Assembly: GCF_001280005.1 (NCBI RefSeq) | Contig: NZ_LGDW01000188.1 | Span: forward strand, 16,879 to 80,878 | Source of the DNA: Streptomyces sp. NRRL WC-3618 | GTDB lineage: Bacteria; Actinomycetota; Actinomycetes; Streptomycetales; Streptomycetaceae | Length of the DNA stretch: 64,000 bases | Direction: 5' to 3' | Shown here: piece by piece, positions 34,553-43,899 of the stretch | How the letters are laid out: each line of letters begins with the position of its first letter | Numbering within the stretch: position 1 is the first letter of the stretch | The notes under the pieces: generated by a model | Told to the model about the DNA's origin: nothing | The model's database searches: none | The model's input: the letters and a program-made list of their open reading frames with translations, nothing else | Made by a program: the position numbers and the translations under genes

Positions 34553-34614
34553 CGCCAGGGCCTGTCCGACGTCGGCCCGACCCGCCGACCCGACCCGTCG
34601 GACAGGCCCTGGCG
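34553..34614 (+). terminator. strong GC-rich terminator
   Basis: CGCCAGGGCCTGTCCGAC and its exact reverse complement, 26 bases apart, form a perfect 18-bp stem 40 bases after the small secreted protein gene. It separates that gene from the cytochrome c maturation operon. Confidence 0.85.
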
Positions 34615-34712
34615 CACACTGCGACCGCATGTTCGACCTGCCCTGAAGTGCGCATTCCGCCCTAACCGGGGGGCCGAAAAGAATCCCAGAACGGGCATGC
34701 GAAACTTTTCAC

Positions 34713-35336
34713 ATGAGTGCCGCCCGCCGCGCCTCCCAGCGCCTGAATCGCACCCGAAGCCGCATCGCCCCTGCCCTCGCCGGGACTGCCGCTCTGGCCC
34801 TCTCCCTGGCCGCCTGCGGGTCCGGCGGCACGTCGGGGGGGTCGGGTGACGTCGGTTTCATCGCGGGCAAGGACGGCATCGCCACCGTCAAGGCGGGCGA
34901 CCGGGTGCAGGCCCCCGACCTCTCGGGCCCGACTGTCGACGGCAAGCAGCTCGATGTCGCCGACTACAAAGGCAAGATCGTCGTCATCAACCTGTGGGGC
35001 TCCTGGTGTCCGCCGTGCCGCGCCGAAGCGGCCAACTTCGTCAAGGTCTCCAAGGACACCGCCGACCAGGGTGTGGTGTTCGTCGGCATCAACACCCGGG
35101 ACACGGACACGAAGCAGGCGAAGGCGTTCGACAAGGAGTACGGGGTCCCGTATCCGAGTCTGTACGACCCCACGGGCAGGCTGATGCTCCGCTTCAAGAA
35201 GGGCACGCTCAACCCGCAGGCCATCCCCTCCACCCTCGTCCTCGACCGGCAGGGGAAGATCGCCGCCCGCGCGCTGGAGGCGCTCAGCGAGGACAACCTG
35301 CGCAAGATGATCGACCCCGTCCTCGCGGAGAAGTGA
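34713..35336 (+). CDS. resA: TlpA/ResA-like thiol-disulfide oxidoreductase lipoprotein
   Basis: This 207-residue lipoprotein (lipobox LAAC near residue 35) has a thioredoxin fold with the active site WGSWCPPCRAEA and cis-Pro loop IPSTLVLD. It is placed outside the membrane, where ResA reduces apocytochrome c cysteines before haem attachment. It is the first gene of resA-ccdA-resB-ccsB, System II cytochrome c maturation, and the GTG of ccdA follows its stop by one base. Confidence 0.92.
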   Translation: MSAARRASQRLNRTRSRIAPALAGTAALALSLAACGSGGTSGGSGDVGFIAGKDGIATVKAGDRVQAPDLSGPTVDGKQLDVADYKGKIVVINLWGSWCPPCRAEAANFVKVSKDTADQGVVFVGINTRDTDTKQAKAFDKEYGVPYPSLYDPTGRLMLRFKKGTLNPQAIPSTLVLDRQGKIAARALEALSEDNLRKMIDPVLAEK

Positions 35337-35337
35337 C

Positions 35338-36132
35338 GTGAGCGGGATGTCCCAGGCGCCCGACCTTCTCACGCTGGCCGCCTCCTTCACCGAGCCCAAC
35401 CAGACCGTGCGGAGCGGGGCCCTGGCACTGGCCCTGCCCATCGCCGTCCTCGGCGGGCTCGTCTCCTTCTTCTCGCCGTGCGTGCTGCCCCTCGTCCCCG
35501 GCTATCTGTCGTACGTCACCGGCGTCACCGGCACCGATCTCGGCGAGGCCCGCCGGGGCCGGATGGCCGCCGGGGCCTCGCTCTTCGTGCTCGGGTTCAC
35601 CGCCGTGTTCGTGTCCACGGGGGCCCTGTTCGGGTTCTTCGGGCAGACGCTGCAGGAGCACCAGGGCACGCTGTCCAAGGTGCTCGGCGCCCTCATGATC
35701 CTCATGGGCGTGTTCTACATGGGCCTGATGCCCTGGCTCACCCAGCGCGAGTTCCGCTTCCACAAGAAGCCCGCCGCCGGGCTGGTCGGCGCCCCGCTCC
35801 TCGGCGCGCTGTTCGGCATCGGCTGGACGCCGTGCATCGGCCCGACCCTCGCCTCCGTCAACGGCCTCGCCTTCGAGCAGGCCAGCGCGGGGCGCGGCGC
35901 CCTGCTGACGGTCGCCTACTGCGTCGGCCTCGGGGTGCCCTTCGTGCTCGCCGCGGTCGCCTTCCGCAAGGCGCTCGGCGCGTTCGCCTGGGTCAAGCGC
36001 CACTATGTCTGGGTCATGCGCATCGGCGGCTCGATGATGATCCTCACCGGTGTGCTGATTCTTACCGGCGCGTGGGACCGTCTGGTGCAGGAGATGCAGA
36101 CCTGGTCCAACGGCTTCACTGTGGGGATCTGA
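35338..36132 (+). CDS. ccdA: cytochrome c biogenesis transmembrane protein CcdA
   Basis: The 264-residue polytopic protein has about six helices. It carries the two conserved transmembrane cysteines of CcdA: FFSPCVLPLVPGYLSYVTG near residue 45 and GIGWTPCIGPTLASV near residue 165. It passes reducing equivalents from cytoplasmic thioredoxin to ResA. GTG 35338 or ATG 35347 may be the start. It is part of the resA-ccdA-resB-ccsB operon. Confidence 0.95.
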   Translation: MSGMSQAPDLLTLAASFTEPNQTVRSGALALALPIAVLGGLVSFFSPCVLPLVPGYLSYVTGVTGTDLGEARRGRMAAGASLFVLGFTAVFVSTGALFGFFGQTLQEHQGTLSKVLGALMILMGVFYMGLMPWLTQREFRFHKKPAAGLVGAPLLGALFGIGWTPCIGPTLASVNGLAFEQASAGRGALLTVAYCVGLGVPFVLAAVAFRKALGAFAWVKRHYVWVMRIGGSMMILTGVLILTGAWDRLVQEMQTWSNGFTVGI

Positions 36133-36135
36133 CCG

Positions 36136-37872
36136 ATGAGCAACAGCACCACCACCGGCGGCACCCCTGCCCCCGCTCCCCAGCACAACGACGAGCAGGA
36201 CCTCGGCGCCGCCGCCTCCCAACTGTCCACCGCACCCCAGGAGGACGCGCCGAACCTGCCCGCCCTGGGTGTCATCGGCTGGGCCCGCTGGTTCTGGCGG
36301 CAGCTCACCTCGATGCGGGTCGCGCTGCTGCTGCTGTTCCTGCTGTCGCTCGGGGCGATCCCCGGCTCGCTGATCCCGCAGTCCGGGACGGACGACACCA
36401 AGGTCGCCGACTTCACGCGGCGGCACAGCTTCCTCGGGCCGCTCTACGACAAGCTCGGTCTGTTCCACGTGTACAGCTCGGTGTGGTTCTCGGCGATCTA
36501 CATCCTGCTGTTCATCTCCCTCATCGGCTGCATCGTGCCCCGCACCTGGCAGTTCGTGGGCCAGCTGCGCGGCCGCCCGCCGGGCGCGCCCCGCCGTCTG
36601 ACCCGGCTGCCCGCGTACACGACGTGGCGTACGGAGGCCGAGCCCGAGCAGATCCGCGAGGCGGCCCTCGTACTGCTGAAGAAGCGCCGCTTCCGGGCAC
36701 ATCTCGCCGGGGACGCGGTCGCCGCCGAGAAGGGCTATCTGCGTGAGGTCGGCAACCTCGCCTTCCACATCGCGCTCATCGTGATGCTGACCTCCTTCGC
36801 CTGGGGCCAGCTGTACAAGTCCGAGGGCAACAAGCTGACCCTCGAGGGCGACGGCTTCTCCAACACGCTCACCCAGTACGACGACTTCAAGTCCGGCGCC
36901 CTCTTCGACACCGACGACCTCGACCCCTTCAGCTTCACCCTGAAGGACTTCACGGGCACGTACGAGACGACAGGACCCAACCGCGGCACCCCGCGCACCT
37001 ACCAGGCCGACCTCTCCTACAGCGTGGGCGCGTACGGCAAGCCCAAGAAGCGCACCATCAAGGTCAATGAGCCGCTGGTGGTCGGCGACTCGAAGGTCTA
37101 CCTCACCGCGCACGGCTACGCGCCCGTCATCACCGTCCGCGACGGCAAGGGCGACGTCGTCTTCGACCAGCCCGTGGCTCTCCTCCCCCTCGACTCCAAC
37201 GTCACCTCCTCCGGCGCCGTCAAGGTCATGGACGGCTACCGCAGCCCCCAGGGCGTCGCGGAACAGCTCGGCATCCAGGCGTTCTTCCTGCCCACGTACG
37301 TGCCGGGCAACGAGATCGCCTCGCAGTTCCCCGCACTGGAGAACCCGGTGCTGAACCTGGCGCCCTACTACGGCGATCTCGGGGTCAACGCGGGTATCCC
37401 GCAGAGCGTGTACCAGCTCGACAAGACCCACATGAAGGCGTTCAAGGACGCCAAGGGCAAGCAGGTGCGCGAGAACCTGAAGCCCGGGGAGACCATGAAG
37501 CTCCCGGGCGGCGCCGGCACGATCACCTACGCGGGCACCCGGGAGTGGGCCAACTTCCAGATCACCCGGCAGCCCGCCGCCGACTGGGCGCTCGGCGGCG
37601 CGATCGTCGCCATCTTCGGTCTCGCCGGCTCCCTGTTCATCCACCGCCGACGGGTGTGGGTGCGGGCGGTCAGGGGCGCCGACGGCGTCACCGTCGTCGA
37701 GATGGGCGGCCTCGGCCGCAGCGAGTCCGCCAAGGTGCCCGAGGAACTCGGAGTCCTCGCGGGAACCCTGTACGACCAGGCGCCGGGCGCACCCGACCCC
37801 GACGCCAGCACCTCCGACCCCGAACCCGACCCCGAACCCCGTGCCGTACCTGCTGAAGGGGCTGAGAAGTAA
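36136..37872 (+). CDS. resB: cytochrome c biogenesis protein ResB
   Basis: This 578-residue ResB/Ccs1 protein has an N-terminal transmembrane part with FWRQLTSMRVALLLLFLLSL and GAIPGSLIPQSG, a third helix at about residue 215, a large extracytoplasmic domain, and a last helix at about residue 490 (WALGGAIVAIFGLAGSLFI). Together with CcsB it forms the haem delivery and ligation complex of System II. It starts three bases after ccdA and ends directly before the ccsB start. Confidence 0.95.
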   Translation: MSNSTTTGGTPAPAPQHNDEQDLGAAASQLSTAPQEDAPNLPALGVIGWARWFWRQLTSMRVALLLLFLLSLGAIPGSLIPQSGTDDTKVADFTRRHSFLGPLYDKLGLFHVYSSVWFSAIYILLFISLIGCIVPRTWQFVGQLRGRPPGAPRRLTRLPAYTTWRTEAEPEQIREAALVLLKKRRFRAHLAGDAVAAEKGYLREVGNLAFHIALIVMLTSFAWGQLYKSEGNKLTLEGDGFSNTLTQYDDFKSGALFDTDDLDPFSFTLKDFTGTYETTGPNRGTPRTYQADLSYSVGAYGKPKKRTIKVNEPLVVGDSKVYLTAHGYAPVITVRDGKGDVVFDQPVALLPLDSNVTSSGAVKVMDGYRSPQGVAEQLGIQAFFLPTYVPGNEIASQFPALENPVLNLAPYYGDLGVNAGIPQSVYQLDKTHMKAFKDAKGKQVRENLKPGETMKLPGGAGTITYAGTREWANFQITRQPAADWALGGAIVAIFGLAGSLFIHRRRVWVRAVRGADGVTVVEMGGLGRSESAKVPEELGVLAGTLYDQAPGAPDPDASTSDPEPDPEPRAVPAEGAEK

Positions 37873-38964
37873 ATGATGACTCTCGCCACCGCGACCAACG
37901 AGCACCTCGCGAGCATCAGCAACACGCTGATCTACTCCGCGATGGCCGTCTACACCCTGGCCTTCTTCACCTACATCGCCGAGTGGATCTTCGGCAGCCG
38001 CAGCAAGGTCAGCCGTACGGCCGCCGCGCTCACCGCGAAGCCGGCCGGGGCCGCCGGGGCGAAGACGCCGGAGGTGACCGTCAAGAACGCGGGCGGCACC
38101 GCCGTGATGGAGCGGCCAAAGGTCGTCGTACGGGCCGCCGCCGGCGCCCGGGACGTGCCGGACGGGCCCGGCGCCCACGGCGGGGACGAGCAGGGCGACC
38201 TCTACGGGCGTATCGCCGTGTCCCTCACCGTGGTCGCGTTCCTCGTGGAGTTCGCCGGGGTGCTGGCCCGCGCGCTGTCCGTGCAACGGGCGCCGTGGGG
38301 CAACATGTACGAGTTCAACCTCACCTTCTCCACCACCGCCGTGGCCGTGTACCTCGTCTTCCTCGCGCTGAAGAAGGACATCCGCTGGCTCGGCCTGCCC
38401 CTGGTCACGACGGTTCTCCTCGACCTCGGTCTCGCCGTCACGGTGCTCTACACCGCCAGTGACCAGCTGGTTCCCGCCCTGCACTCGTACTGGCTGTACA
38501 TCCACGTCTCCACGGCGATCCTCTGCGGTGCCGTCTTCTACGTGGGCGCGGTCGCCACGATCCTGTACCTCTTCAAGGACTCGTACGAAAGCAAACTCGC
38601 GTCCGGCGGCAGGCCCGGCACCTTCGCGACCTCCGTCATGGAGCGGCTGCCCGCCTCGGCGTCCCTCGACAAGTTCTCGTACCGCGTCAACGCGGCCGTC
38701 TTCCCGCTGTGGACGTTCACGATCATCGCGGGCGCGATCTGGGCGGGCGACGCGTGGGGCCGCTACTGGGGCTGGGACCCCAAGGAGACCTGGGCGTTCA
38801 TCACCTGGGTCGCCTACGCCACCTACCTGCACGCCCGTGCCACGGCCGGCTGGAAGGGCCGCAAGGCCGCGTACATCGCCCTGATCGCCTTCGCGTGCTT
38901 CCTCTTCAACTACTACGGCGTCAACATCTTCGTCACCGGCAAGCACTCGTACGCCGGCGTGTAA
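37873..38964 (+). CDS. ccsB: cytochrome c biogenesis protein CcsB/CcsA (ResC)
   Basis: This 363-residue membrane protein of about eight helices contains the haem-handling WWD-type motif GRYWGWDPKETWAFITW and the flanking His residues (YWLYIHVSTAIL and YATYLHARA). It is the cytochrome c synthase partner of ResB. An inserted cytoplasmic linker of Ala/Lys-rich sequence (about residues 45-110) separates the first helix from the rest. It is the last gene of the operon; the gene after it is on the other strand. Confidence 0.95.
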   Translation: MMTLATATNEHLASISNTLIYSAMAVYTLAFFTYIAEWIFGSRSKVSRTAAALTAKPAGAAGAKTPEVTVKNAGGTAVMERPKVVVRAAAGARDVPDGPGAHGGDEQGDLYGRIAVSLTVVAFLVEFAGVLARALSVQRAPWGNMYEFNLTFSTTAVAVYLVFLALKKDIRWLGLPLVTTVLLDLGLAVTVLYTASDQLVPALHSYWLYIHVSTAILCGAVFYVGAVATILYLFKDSYESKLASGGRPGTFATSVMERLPASASLDKFSYRVNAAVFPLWTFTIIAGAIWAGDAWGRYWGWDPKETWAFITWVAYATYLHARATAGWKGRKAAYIALIAFACFLFNYYGVNIFVTGKHSYAGV

Positions 38965-38981
38965 TCCCCTTGGCAGGACGG

Positions 38982-40580
38982 CTACGACGGCGGCAGGCAG
39001 TCCTTCTCCGGGGGGCTGCCCGTCGGCCAGGCGATCTCGACGAAGCGGGCGTGCCGGTCGGGGGTCAGTTCCACGATCGGTACGGCCTTGTCGTACGGGT
39101 TGCCGTAGTTGTCGAGGCAGATCCAGCCGCTCGCGCCGTTCACCCGGCCCGACGAGCCCTTGATGAACGTCCACTCGTCACCGACGTCGGCCAGTGTCGG
39201 CGCGCTCTGACCACGCGGCGTGGCCTCGCGGATGCCCTCCACCGTGAGCCGCATCGCGTCGTACGCCACGATGAGCTGGCCGTCCTCCAGGTCGATGGCG
39301 CCGATCGGCGAGGGCCTGTCGCTCCTGCCGGTCCTGTTGCCCTGGGCAGCGGTCAGCAGTTCGTTCAGCTTCTGGGCGTCCGCCGCCGAACCCCCGGTCT
39401 TCGGGGGGTTCCTGAGCCAGGCGTCCGGGTGGGCGAGGGCGCTGTAGCGCACCGAGACGCCGTGCGTGAGGGCCTCGGGGTCGAGTTTCCTGTCACCGGT
39501 GAGGTACGAGGCGTCGTCCCCGGTGAGGACGGTGAACTCCCGCTGCTGGCAGCCTCGTTCGCCGAGTGCGTTGATGAACTGACGCAGCTGGGTGTGGCGT
39601 CCGGCGAACAGGATGGTGTTGACGCCGGGTGCGGTGTCGCACACCAGCTCCCTGATCTGGCGGAAGTCGTTGGCGGTGGTGCCCTCGTCGGTGCGGTTGG
39701 CGGGCGCGGTGAAAGGCCACGGCTGGTAGCGCGAGCCGGTCAGCAGCTTCTCGAACGACGCCTGGAGGGTGAGCGTGTACGGGTCGCCCGGATCGTCGTA
39801 CACCAGCACCGCCTTGTCGGCCGCCACCTTGGCGAAGGAGGCGAGCGCGCGGGCCTCGTCGGTGTTGGTGGGGGCGGTACGGGCCAGCCCCGGGAAGGGT
39901 TTCAGGCCCCGCCGGTTGCCCTTTTGGCCGTTGGCGAGGCTGTCGGCGGTGATGGACGTGCCGACGACGGGGATACCGCGCCTGGTCAGCTCCCTCACCG
40001 CCAGGGTGTTCTCCTTCGTGCTCACCCCTATCCCGGTGACCGCGCGCAGCCGGTCCGAGGAGTTCGTCATCCGCTCCAGCTCGTCGACCGTGTGCTCCCA
40101 ATAGGCCCCCGAACGGCCCGGGTTGGCCAGCACCAGCCGGATCGGCGGACCCTCGCCGTTCGCGTCGTGGTTCAGCATCCACTGGGCGAGATACGCGCCC
40201 TGGAGCTCGTGCAGCACATCCCCGAGGTTGTCCGCGTCGGACGCGGTGACCCCCTCGAACAGGGCGACGGTGACATAGTCGTCCCCGCCCCGCGTGACGG
40301 AGTCGTTCTCCCGGTCGATCGCCCTGATGGTGTCGGCGAGTTGCGGCCGGCCGAAGGAGTAGTCGGTCGTGGACACGCCCACGCACTCGTCACTGCCCGC
40401 CGGCCGCACGACCCCCGGCGCGCAGGCCCGGTCGTCGTGCGTGAGCGACCTGACCGCGAACCCGGTACCGGCCACCAGCGCCGCCAAGACCAGTAACGCC
40501 AGATAGCGGCGCAGGGGAATCGCCCACACCCCCTCGCGCAGCCATGCCCCGACGCCCCTGAACCCCGTACGAGCCATCAC
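38982..40580 (-). CDS. membrane-anchored type I periplasmic-binding-protein domain
   Basis: The 532-residue protein has one N-terminal membrane helix (YLALLVLAALVAGTGFAV) and an outside domain with the bilobed fold of branched-chain-amino-acid-type binding proteins (TVALFEGVTASDADNLGD, RLRAVTGIGVSTKENTLAV, AVLVYDDPGDPYTLTLQ). No permease or ABC ATPase is nearby, so it looks like a ligand sensor rather than a transporter part. Its start overlaps the stop of the upstream P-loop ATPase gene (ATGA), which ties the two functionally. Confidence 0.8.
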   Translation of the reverse strand: MMARTGFRGVGAWLREGVWAIPLRRYLALLVLAALVAGTGFAVRSLTHDDRACAPGVVRPAGSDECVGVSTTDYSFGRPQLADTIRAIDRENDSVTRGGDDYVTVALFEGVTASDADNLGDVLHELQGAYLAQWMLNHDANGEGPPIRLVLANPGRSGAYWEHTVDELERMTNSSDRLRAVTGIGVSTKENTLAVRELTRRGIPVVGTSITADSLANGQKGNRRGLKPFPGLARTAPTNTDEARALASFAKVAADKAVLVYDDPGDPYTLTLQASFEKLLTGSRYQPWPFTAPANRTDEGTTANDFRQIRELVCDTAPGVNTILFAGRHTQLRQFINALGERGCQQREFTVLTGDDASYLTGDRKLDPEALTHGVSVRYSALAHPDAWLRNPPKTGGSAADAQKLNELLTAAQGNRTGRSDRPSPIGAIDLEDGQLIVAYDAMRLTVEGIREATPRGQSAPTLADVGDEWTFIKGSSGRVNGASGWICLDNYGNPYDKAVPIVELTPDRHARFVEIAWPTGSPPEKDCLPPS

Positions 40581-42718
40581 GCGCCTCCGTCGTTCCGGTT
40601 CGGGTCGTCGTCGGCGTCCTCATCGCCCGGGACGCGCAGCGGGCGGCCGGTCAGCGCCGCGTCGGGCCACTCCTGCGAGGCCTGCCACAGCAGCGCGTTG
40701 CTGGCGCGCGGATCGTTGGACAACTGCTCCAGCTCGAAGCGCAGCCGGCCGCAGAGTCTTCGGTCGGGCAGCACCAGTGGATCGGTCAACTGCCAGACGG
40801 CGTGCAGGAGTCGGCGTACCCGCAGATGCAGTACGGCGTCCACGTCGTCCGGCGGCCGTTGCTCGGCGTCGGTGTGGCCGAAGGCGATCCGGGCGCGCTG
40901 GTGGTCGCCGCCGACGAAGTCGTGGCCCTGGGCGTCGTGGGCGTGGAAGTAGGGCGCGGACGCCATGAACAGGAGGGTGCCGAGCCAGACGCGGGTGTCG
41001 AGGGTGTGGAAGGTGTCGCGCAGATGGGCGACCGCCGATCCGGTGTCACCGAGGGCGAGTTCGTGATGGAGGCGGTAGCGGGCCTTGGCCGGTTCGGGTC
41101 CCTCGTAGTGCCGGATGAGGGTCTCGTGGACGTCGCGCCACTTGCCGTGGTCGGCGTGCCGGTGGTGCAGGCGCAGCAGGAGCAGGGTGCGGACGAAGGG
41201 GTCACCGACGAACTGGCCCTCCACGACGGGCAGTCCCTCTGCCGCGAGCCGGGTCTCCAGTGCGCGGACGCTCGACGGCCCGAAATCGTCCGCGAGTTGG
41301 GAGGCGGCCAGGGCGCGGGCCGAGTCGTGGTCGTGGGCGGCGGCCAGCACGGTCAGCTCGTCGAGCCGGTCGGCGGGGACGAGCCGGTCGAGGAGCTCGC
41401 GGTAGGCGGGGCGGCCGTCGCGGTCCTCGTGCAGGGTGAGTTCGGCGGTGAGCAGGGCGCCGAAGGGCGCGGTGGGCGGCAGGCCGGGCAGGTTCTGCCG
41501 GGCGGACTCGGCGAGCAGGGCGATGCCCAGCGGGTTTCCGCACGTCAACCGGTGGGTGGCGGGCGGAAGTTGGGGCGGTACGGGGACCGCCGCACCCGTG
41601 CAGACCGCGTCGACGATGTGCAGCGTGTCGTCGGAGGACAGCGGCGGCAGTGACACCAGCAGGGCCCGCGAGGAGGCCGTGTCGCCCGGTGTCCAACGGG
41701 TGTGCTGGGCGGTCTCGCGCAGGTCCCGGCGTACCGCGTTGCGCAGCGGGGACCGGTCGCCGCTGCCGCGCACGGCGGCGATGAACACGACCTGGTCGGC
41801 GATGCCCTCGGCGCGGTCGCGCAGCACCTGCTCGATGAGTTCACGCCCCGGCGACCCCTGCGCGTTGTCGACCAGGACGAGCGGGCGGCCCAGGCGCTGG
41901 AGATGCGCCCGCATGCCGGCGTAGGCGTCGGTGAGGTCGGCGAGCAGGGCCCGTACGAGATAGCGCTCCGCGTGCTCGCGGGAGGTGCCGCCCGCCCTGA
42001 AGTGGTCGGAGAGCAGACGCAGGCCGAGCTCGGCGCGGTGACCGGCGTTCGGATACGTCCGGTACCAGGTGGACGCCCGGCGCTGCCGCGCCCCCGGCGT
42101 ACGTTCCGTGATCGCCTCCATCGTGGCCTCGATGACCGCCGACACCAGCGGATCGTCGCTGATCGCCGCCGCGACCGCCTTCGCGGCCACCCGGCCCGCC
42201 CAGCGCGCGGCGAAGCCGCTGAACCACGAGGCGCTCTCGTTGAGCAGCAGCATCCGCTGGACCTCCCACCGGATGCGCTCGGTGTCGGCGTTGCCCCAGC
42301 CGCCGGCGGCCACCGCGATCAGGCCCGACATCAGCCGGGGGAAGGCGATCCGCCGGGCGCCGGTGACCGGCTCGGCGAGCTGCTCGGCGATCACCAGGAG
42401 GGCCTGCGCGAGCGGCGACCAGGCCTGCGCCGGGCGCGCTTCGGGCGACCCGTTGACGTGGGTGACCTGGGTGAACTGGGGGTCCTCGCAGTCGATCAGG
42501 GCGAGGGGGGTGTGCCCCTGGTAGGCGGCGCGCAGCTCACCGAGGACGGTGCTCTTGCCGAGCCCGCGCCCGGCGGTGAGCACCACGAACGGCAGCTCGC
42601 GCGGATGTTCGAGAGGGGTGGCGATGTGATGGTGCGGTCTCAGTCCGACGAGCCGGGGCGCGAGCCCCGGCGGATCGGTGTCGAAGAACGCCCCGCGTCC
42701 GTGCAGCCGTCTGAGCAC
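40577..42718 (-). CDS. large P-loop (STAND-like) ATPase
   Basis: This 713-residue protein starts at GTG 42718 behind GGGGGAGGG. The Walker A motif GRGLGKST is at residues 50-57, a Walker B-like RPLVLVDNAQG follows near residue 285, and a sensor-like VVFIAAVRGSGDRSPLR comes after it. The C-terminal half is a helical solenoid (repeated RLHHRHADHGKWRDV-type helices), as in STAND signalling ATPases. It has no membrane helix. With the membrane-anchored binding-protein gene overlapped downstream, it may be the intracellular output of a sensing pair; this is inference. Confidence 0.72.
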   Translation of the reverse strand: MLRRLHGRGAFFDTDPPGLAPRLVGLRPHHHIATPLEHPRELPFVVLTAGRGLGKSTVLGELRAAYQGHTPLALIDCEDPQFTQVTHVNGSPEARPAQAWSPLAQALLVIAEQLAEPVTGARRIAFPRLMSGLIAVAAGGWGNADTERIRWEVQRMLLLNESASWFSGFAARWAGRVAAKAVAAAISDDPLVSAVIEATMEAITERTPGARQRRASTWYRTYPNAGHRAELGLRLLSDHFRAGGTSREHAERYLVRALLADLTDAYAGMRAHLQRLGRPLVLVDNAQGSPGRELIEQVLRDRAEGIADQVVFIAAVRGSGDRSPLRNAVRRDLRETAQHTRWTPGDTASSRALLVSLPPLSSDDTLHIVDAVCTGAAVPVPPQLPPATHRLTCGNPLGIALLAESARQNLPGLPPTAPFGALLTAELTLHEDRDGRPAYRELLDRLVPADRLDELTVLAAAHDHDSARALAASQLADDFGPSSVRALETRLAAEGLPVVEGQFVGDPFVRTLLLLRLHHRHADHGKWRDVHETLIRHYEGPEPAKARYRLHHELALGDTGSAVAHLRDTFHTLDTRVWLGTLLFMASAPYFHAHDAQGHDFVGGDHQRARIAFGHTDAEQRPPDDVDAVLHLRVRRLLHAVWQLTDPLVLPDRRLCGRLRFELEQLSNDPRASNALLWQASQEWPDAALTGRPLRVPGDEDADDDPNRNDGGA

Positions 42719-42802
42719 CGCATCCCTCCCCCTGGCGCGGCCCACAAGTGCTGTATCAGTGTGCTGTGCGGCACAACACCACCAGTGTAAGAAAAGGGAG
42801 TT

Positions 42803-42857
42803 GCATCGGACCAGATCGGCGGATGTCCGTTGTGTTACGAAATCAACGGTCCGATGC
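42803..42857. promoter_or_regulatory. nested inverted repeats
   Basis: GCATCGGACC (42803-42812) pairs with GGTCCGATGC (42848-42857). Inside, CCGTTG (42827-42832) pairs with CAACGG (42844-42849), an alternative to the outer stem because they share bases. The segment sits between the oxygenase stop and the ATPase start on the minus strand. It could be a terminator or a switching leader. Confidence 0.5.
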
Positions 42858-42903
42858 TCGGCTTCGTACGTCTTTGTACGTCCTCCCTGCTGTAGGGGTC
42901 GGC

Positions 42904-43899
42904 TCAGTCGACCGTGATCGAGTCCAGCTGCCCCCGCAGATAGACGTGCGAGTCGACGGGCTCGTACGCGACCCGGCCCACCGGCGCGGGCAGCGACTCG
43001 ACGATCGTGCCCGGGGTGCACTCGCCGAAGTAGACGAGGGACATCAGCTCCTCGGCGGGCGAGTCGGCCGGCGGCGGCAGCACCCGGTGACGGCCCGAAC
43101 GCCACCGGTCGCCGGTCCAACGGGCCATCAGATCACCGATGTTGATCGTGAACGCTTCGGGATCGAACGGCGCGTCCTCCCAGCCGCCGTCGTCGGTCCA
43201 GACCTGGAGCCCGCCCTTCCCGGCCTGCCGGTCGAGAATGGTGACCGTCCCGAAGTCGGTGTGCGGCCCGATCCGGAACTGCCCCGGCTCCGGCTCGCCG
43301 ACGATCTCGGTCCCCGGGTACCAGTTGATGTTGAAGCCGTACGTCGGATGGTCCATGTGCCGGGAGAAGAAGTCGTGTTCGACCCCGAGCGCGTCCCCGA
43401 GGAGGGTGAGCAGCTCCTTCTCCAGCTCGGCCATCCGGTCGAGGTACTCCTCGCACAGTGCCCGCAGTCCGGGCGCCTCGGTGGGCCACACGTTGGGGGC
43501 GTACCACTCGGCGTTGACGGCCGGGTCGTCGAACGGCTCGTGCGTGGCGAAGGACAGCGACTCCTTCAGGTCCGGTGGGGTCTCGGTGCCCTCCGCGTAC
43601 CCGTTGGCCTCGGCCCCGGGGCCCAGCCACCCCCGCCCGCCGACCTTCACCGCGTACCGCTCCTTCACCTCGGCGGGCAGCGCGAAGAAGGCACGGGCCG
43701 CCTCCCGGACACCGGCCCGCAGGGCGGGGTCGACACCGTGCCCGGTGACCAGCAGGAAACCGGCGGTCTGGAGGGCCTCGTCGACGGTACGGGCGATCTC
43801 CTTGCGCGCCTGGGCGTCACCGGACAGCCAGGGCCGCAGATCGACGGTCGGAATACGGGGTTCACGGGATTCACGGGGTGAGTTCACCGATGTCCTCAT
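42904..43899 (-). CDS. isopenicillin N synthase-like 2-oxoglutarate/Fe(II) dioxygenase
   Basis: The 331-residue enzyme has the double-stranded beta-helix with Fe ligands His213 and Asp215 (GPHTDFGTVTIL) and His271 (RSGRHRVLPP), and the N-terminal DIOX_N region (PTVDLRPWLSGD). It resembles the IPNS-family oxygenases that occur beside cytosine/nucleoside deaminases in actinomycetes; a role in pyrimidine or base oxidation is possible. Its start lies 29 bases inside the deaminase gene, so the two are co-translated. Confidence 0.87.
   Translation of the reverse strand: MRTSVNSPRESREPRIPTVDLRPWLSGDAQARKEIARTVDEALQTAGFLLVTGHGVDPALRAGVREAARAFFALPAEVKERYAVKVGGRGWLGPGAEANGYAEGTETPPDLKESLSFATHEPFDDPAVNAEWYAPNVWPTEAPGLRALCEEYLDRMAELEKELLTLLGDALGVEHDFFSRHMDHPTYGFNINWYPGTEIVGEPEPGQFRIGPHTDFGTVTILDRQAGKGGLQVWTDDGGWEDAPFDPEAFTINIGDLMARWTGDRWRSGRHRVLPPPADSPAEELMSLVYFGECTPGTIVESLPAPVGRVAYEPVDSHVYLRGQLDSITVD

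Noticed and set aside
36136..38964. haem uptake or electron-transport operon other than System II
   Set aside because: ResB and the WGWDPKETW motif of CcsB, together with ResA and CcdA, define cytochrome c maturation without ambiguity.
35284..39174. very long minus-strand frame opposite the cytochrome c genes
   Set aside because: It is antisense to four well-recognised genes and has the low-complexity Gly/Arg/Glu composition of reverse frames in high-GC DNA.
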